Source: CSP1-5 sp964558395 (lineage in GTDB: Bacteria; Methylomirabilota; Methylomirabilia; Methylomirabilales; CSP1-5). Taken from it: a DNA stretch of 17,572 nucleotides. Within the stretch, counting starts at the first letter, position 1, and every line of letters begins with the position of its first letter. The notes beneath the pieces were generated by a model. It was given only the letters and a program-made list of their open reading frames with translations. It did no database searches and was not told the DNA's origin. The stretch lies in NCBI GenBank assembly GCA_964558395.1, contig CAZLDS010000054.1, positions 1-17,572 of the forward strand. Direction: 5' to 3'. This document shows positions 14,781-17,572 of this stretch, in pieces. The position numbers and the translations under genes are program-made.

Positions 14781-16430
14781 GTGTCCATGAATGCGAACCG
14801 GCAAACGAACATCGTGATCTTGGGCGGCGGCTTCGGAGGTGTCTATACCGCCATGACGCTTGAGAAGCTCCTCAAGGCAGACACTGATGTTGAAATCACG
14901 TTGGTCAACCGAGAGAACTATCTCTTCTTCCAGCCATTGTTGCCGGAGATGATCTCGGGAAGAGGAGGGATACTGGACCCCATCATAGCAATCCGACGAC
15001 TCTGCCCCCGGACGAACCTCCTCACGCGGGAGGTGGAGGCCATTGATCTCGACAATAAGGTGATCACGACGAGCCCTGGTTTCTGGCCTCAGCCTCGCAG
15101 GATCGAGTACGACTACCTGGTCCTCGCCCTCGGGACCGTCATCAACTTCGCGGCGATGCCTGGCCTTCAGGAGCACGGGCTGCCTTTGAAGACCATGGGA
15201 GACGCCCTGTTCCTACGGAACCGCATCCTCCACCTCCTGGAGGAAGCGAACATTGAGGAGGACTTGGATCGCCGGCGGACGCTGCTTACATTCGTCGTCG
15301 CAGGCGGCGGCTTCTCCGGTGTTTCAGCGACCGGAGAAATCAATGGTTATGTGCGCCAGGCCACCAAAAGCTACCGGCGGATCAACCCCAACGAGGTGAG
15401 GGTTGTACTCCTCCACACCGGCTCTCACATTCTGCCGGCATTGTCCGAGGACCTTGGCAATTTAGGGCAACAGATCCTGGAACGCCATAAGGTGGAGGTG
15501 AAGTTGAACACCCGCCTCGCCGGCGCCACCGGAGATTACGCGCTCCTCGATGGGGGAGAGCGGATTCCTACGAAGACCCTGATCAGCACTGCGCCGACCC
15601 ATCCCCATCCCTTGCTGGAGGCCCTCCCCTGTCTCAGGGAAGAGGGTCGAATCGTCACGAACGAATTTTTGGAGTTGCCCGAATTTCCTGGAGTGTGGTC
15701 CGTCGGCGATTGCGCATGCATCATTGATCAAAAGAGTGGCCAGGCGTGTCCCCCAACCGCCATCCATGCCATGGCCCAGGGAAGATGCGCCGCCGCGAAC
15801 ATTGTCGCCGCATTCCGTAGAACGCCGAAGCGCCCCTTCACCTTCACCGTCCGTGCCGAAATGGGAGGTCTCGGCCGCCGCAAGGGCGTTGCCGAAATTC
15901 TTGGGATCAAGTTCTCCGGTTACCTTGCTTGGCTTCTGCAGGGTCTCTTCTACCTCATGAAGTTGCCGACGTTGGACCGACAGCTCCGGGTGATGGCAGA
16001 ATTTTTTCTAAACATGATTCTGCCTTTGGACATCGTCCAGCTCAAGATTGCACGTTCCGCCAGCATCTCGCAAGAACACTTCGGACCCGGAGAAGTCATT
16101 TTCAAGCAGGGCGATCACGGAGACCGGGTCTATATCATTACGAAAGGGGAAGTCGAGGTCGCGGGAGAACAACCGGGAAAAGGAGAGGTCATATTTAGAA
16201 GGCAGGGGCCGGGCGAATGCTTCGGCGAATTGGCCCTGTTCAGCAACGCTCCCAGGACGGCCACGGTGCGCACCTTAACAAGTGTAGATCTCCTCAGTAT
16301 GGAGCGAGGAGCCTTCATGGCCTTTGTGGATCACCTGCCTCCCGTCCGAAAGATCTTCGAGCAGATGGCCCAGGAACGCCTGGAGAGGACGAAGGAACTT
16401 TTGAGCACTCCTGAGCAAGAGGGTCACTGA
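14781..16430 (+). CDS. Type II NADH dehydrogenase fused to a cyclic-nucleotide-binding domain
   Basis: A 549-aa protein from GTG 14781 (547 aa if ATG 14787 is used; GGGGA at 14772 suits either poorly to moderately). Residues 10-420 are an NDH-2-like flavoprotein. They hold the FAD Rossmann motif GGGFGG (15-20), a second NAD(P)H motif AGGGFSG (174-180), the FAD-contact segment VWSVGDCA (305-312), and CPPTAIHAMAQG near the quinone site. A hydrophobic/amphipathic C-terminal anchor follows around 380-420, ending LDIVQL. Such enzymes pass electrons from NADH to membrane quinone without pumping protons. Residues about 425-535 form a CRP-like cNMP-binding domain: G-E-V-I-F-K-Q-G-D, VYIITKGEVEV and the phosphate-binding cassette FGELALFSNAPRTATV. 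Ordinary NDH-2 stops near residue 430. The fusion suggests direct control by a cyclic nucleotide or another ligand. It is monocistronic as far as visible. Confidence 0.9.
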   Translation: MSMNANRQTNIVILGGGFGGVYTAMTLEKLLKADTDVEITLVNRENYLFFQPLLPEMISGRGGILDPIIAIRRLCPRTNLLTREVEAIDLDNKVITTSPGFWPQPRRIEYDYLVLALGTVINFAAMPGLQEHGLPLKTMGDALFLRNRILHLLEEANIEEDLDRRRTLLTFVVAGGGFSGVSATGEINGYVRQATKSYRRINPNEVRVVLLHTGSHILPALSEDLGNLGQQILERHKVEVKLNTRLAGATGDYALLDGGERIPTKTLISTAPTHPHPLLEALPCLREEGRIVTNEFLELPEFPGVWSVGDCACIIDQKSGQACPPTAIHAMAQGRCAAANIVAAFRRTPKRPFTFTVRAEMGGLGRRKGVAEILGIKFSGYLAWLLQGLFYLMKLPTLDRQLRVMAEFFLNMILPLDIVQLKIARSASISQEHFGPGEVIFKQGDHGDRVYIITKGEVEVAGEQPGKGEVIFRRQGPGECFGELALFSNAPRTATVRTLTSVDLLSMERGAFMAFVDHLPPVRKIFEQMAQERLERTKELLSTPEQEGH

Positions 16431-16795
16431 GGTCCCTGGGCGATGAAGCCATCAAAGACTCCCTCTCCCAAGTGCAGCTGCGGAACCCTTTCCCTTGGAA
16501 AGAAAAAGCACAGTCATCGAACTGCAAGAGAGTGATTCGCTGGCCAGATACGACTGGAGTAAGAGATGCCTCGTTCTCTGGCTGGTAGACGAGCGTGACG
16601 TGTCGTGTTTTAGAAACTCATGGTCACGGATAGAAAAACCACCACAACAAACAAATGTGTCAGTCTTGTGCCTGTTTTCATTGAAATACCGCCTCGATCG
16701 CACACACGGTGCGGTTCTAAGACCAAAATTAATGCGCCGCTCCAGGCTTCACTTCCACAGCCCCCGTCTAACCTCCCTCGCTTCCTGCTAAGGCG
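16431..16795. other. Gene-free stretch after the NADH dehydrogenase gene
   Basis: About 365 bases without a convincing gene on either strand. Open frames here have poor codon bias and no family motifs. No T-run hairpin for the upstream plus-strand gene was found. A CTTTCC-CTT-GGAAAG mini-hairpin near 16485-16500 has A-rich rather than T-rich DNA after it. Confidence 0.45.
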
Positions 16796-16930
16796 TCAGA
16801 ACTCCAAATCCTCCACCCGCTTCGGATGATCTATGAAGCGATTCCGCGTCTCTTGAAGGTCCTCAATGATGTTGTTCTGTCGCGTCTCGTGGCACCGGTT
16901 CAGCGGGGAAGGGGGTAATGGAGCACGGGG
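16796..16930 (-). pseudogene. Unidentified gene tail (coding-like fragment without a start)
   Basis: Directly after the stop of the FGE-like remnant the same frame stays open for 44 codons, to TGA at 16798-16796. It ends with a charged, helix-like sequence, N-I-I-E-D-L-Q-E-T-R and then F-I-D-H-P-K-R-V-E-D-L-E-F. Composition looks coding but there is no credible start codon or ribosome site. It is probably the 3' end of a lost gene; I cannot name it. Confidence 0.35.
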
Positions 16931-17254
16931 TTACGGAGTCTTGGCGCAGCGGAACCCGACGTCGTGGTACCAGTGGCCAGGGTCCGAGGCCCTCGTGTCT
17001 ATGCGCCAGTCGGGCGCGCTCCTGGCCCGTGGCGGCGCCAAACACCCGCGCGGTGTGGTCAGCACTCCCCGTCGCCACCCACTGGCCGTCGGGGCTGAAG
17101 GCGACCGACGTCACCGCGCTTCCATGCGTCAGCCGGGCGCGCTCCTGGGCCGTAGTACCTGCGTGCACCACCGTTTTCGGCCACACCCGAGGCCGAGCCC
17201 CCCTAGCAGTCCGACGATGAAAAATCTGAGAAGGTAATGGTTGAGAAGTTTCAT
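16931..17254 (-). pseudogene. Deleted and frameshifted WD40 + formylglycine-generating-enzyme-like lipoprotein gene
   Basis: Three pieces of one protein lie in order but in different frames. (a) ATG 17254, six bases after AGGAGG, opens a lipoprotein-type signal: MKLLNHYLLRFFIVGLLGG, then L-G-L-G-C-G. (b) In another frame comes a WD40 blade, QERARLTHGSAVTSVAFSPD, then WVATGSADHTARVF and the start of the next blade. (c) In a third frame, from about 17000 to TAA 16933-16931, come R-I-D-T-R-A-S-D-P-G and then VGFRCAKTP, the typical end of FGE-sulfatase (SUMF1-like) domains. A functional relative would have several WD40 blades and a full FGE domain of about 200 residues. Most of that is missing, so this is a collapsed gene. 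Confidence 0.7.
17001..17153 (-). repeat. Direct repeats encoding WD40 blade boundaries
   Basis: The 30-base units at 17001-17030 and 17124-17153 differ at three positions and are 123 bp (41 codons) apart, one WD40 blade. They encode the Q-E-R-A-R-L stretch. Near-identical blade repeats favour deletion by recombination, which fits the collapse seen here. Confidence 0.7.
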
Positions 17255-17528
17255 TTCGCACCTCCTGGACGGAGTCTCCGCAGTTGCGGGACTGCTGAGC
17301 GCAGGAATGAAGGATGCCCAGCAAACATAGCGCTACAAAGAGGTCTAAAAACTAAACGGGGGCATAAAAGACACCGGCCCCCCCGAGAGCGGGAAATGTC
17401 TCCTTCCTCGGGCAGGAGCAGTCGGCGGGACTGCTCTGCCTGCCAGGCGATGGGGTGAAGCCCCCATTTACTCAGACTGTCATGGGCCGAAAAGAAAAAC
17501 GCCTTTCAGGCTACGCTCCGACTCTTGC
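17255..17528. other. Non-coding leader region of the remnant gene
   Basis: About 270 bases without a gene I can support. AGGAGG at 17261-17266 is the ribosome site of the remnant. The rest holds a C-rich patch near 17380 and the hairpin at 17411-17444. Confidence 0.4.
17411..17444. repeat. Long imperfect hairpin
   Basis: GAGCAGTC (17416-17423) pairs perfectly with GACTGCTC (17429-17436) across a 5-nt loop. Outside this, GGCAG (17411-17415) pairs with CTGCC (17440-17444) across a 3-nt bulge. There is no T-run on either side. Function unknown. Confidence 0.45.
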
Positions 17529-17570
17529 CTAGGAGGTGCCGGACCAGGTGAAGGTGGTGCGACGGGAGGT
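17529..17570 (-). CDS. Possible C-terminal end of a gene entering from the right edge
   Basis: A minus-strand frame open at the window edge encodes T-S-R-R-T-T-F-T-W-S-G-T-S and stops at TAG 17531-17529. Nearly every codon ends in C or G, as in the real genes here, unlike the neighbouring frames. About 25 bases after the stop a short GCCT-GAA-AGGC stem is followed by GTTTTTC, a weak terminator candidate. Too short to identify. Confidence 0.3.
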   Translation of the reverse strand, partial: TSRRTTFTWSGTS

Positions 17571-17572
17571 GG

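Noticed and set aside
14551..14790. 79-codon plus-strand frame ending at the NADH dehydrogenase start
   Set aside because: It contains the likely TTGACA promoter, has no recognisable domain and no good ribosome site. The end overlap alone is not enough.
16796..17254. Diversity-generating retroelement (FGE/C-type-lectin tail as variable region)
   Set aside because: No reverse transcriptase, no template repeat and no adenine-biased variable region are visible. A simple deletion of a WD40-FGE gene explains the data.
17240..17528. Riboswitch in the leader of the remnant gene
   Set aside because: There are hairpins, but I could not match the conserved core of any riboswitch class.
1..17572. CRISPR arrays, tRNA or rRNA genes, insertion sequences, prophage
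   Set aside because: No regularly spaced repeats, no cloverleaf or rRNA signature, and no transposase or terminal inverted repeats were seen by eye.

Overview
The window looks like chromosomal DNA from a GC-rich, probably Gram-negative bacterium. The evidence is strong C/G third-position bias, TRAP transport, a type II NADH dehydrogenase, lipoprotein and Sec signals, and family III CoA-transferase/crotonase enzymes. That mixture is common in uncultured soil and sediment lineages (Rokubacteria/NC10-like or Desulfobacterota-like), but the assignment is inference and no marker gene settles it.

Layout, left to right. (1) 1-131, minus: the first 43 codons of an IscA/HesB/ErpA-type Fe-S protein, cut by the window edge. 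(2) 132-616: no firm gene, but a short coding-like stretch (425-601) and two inverted repeats. (3) 617-13568, minus: one tightly packed catabolic operon read right to left. Its order is GntR/FCD regulator, 2-oxoacid:acceptor oxidoreductase alpha, beta and gamma, a 965-aa FAD + Fe-S dehydrogenase, TRAP binding protein, TRAP small and large permeases, a secreted HExxH peptidase, an enoyl-CoA hydratase/isomerase-family protein, a CaiB/BaiF CoA-transferase and an ATP-grasp protein. Gaps are mostly 0-25 nt and four junctions overlap. A promoter with a 21-bp palindrome over its -10 lies before the regulator, and a strong hairpin plus T-run sits between the TRAP binding-protein and permease genes. 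(4) 13625-14027, minus: a small exported protein with its own promoter and terminator. (5) 14028-14780: a gene-free region with palindromes and a likely promoter. (6) 14781-16430, plus: a type II NADH dehydrogenase fused to a C-terminal cyclic-nucleotide-binding domain. (7) 16431-17572: decayed DNA. It holds a WD40 + formylglycine-generating-enzyme-like lipoprotein gene collapsed by deletion and frameshift (16931-17254), an unidentified coding-like tail (16796-16930), and perhaps the last codons of another gene at the right edge.

How the operon may work (inference): the TRAP system imports an organic acid. The FAD/Fe-S enzyme (D-lactate / glycolate / D-2-hydroxyglutarate dehydrogenase family) oxidises a 2-hydroxyacid to a 2-oxoacid. 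The oxidoreductase decarboxylates it, and the crotonase, CoA-transferase and ATP-grasp proteins process or recycle the thioester. The FCD-type regulator probably senses the acid and represses its own promoter. Several components are non-canonical: the gamma subunit lacks its glycine-rich loop, no ferredoxin-like delta subunit is present, and the crotonase lacks one catalytic glutamate. The real substrate and chemistry may therefore be new.
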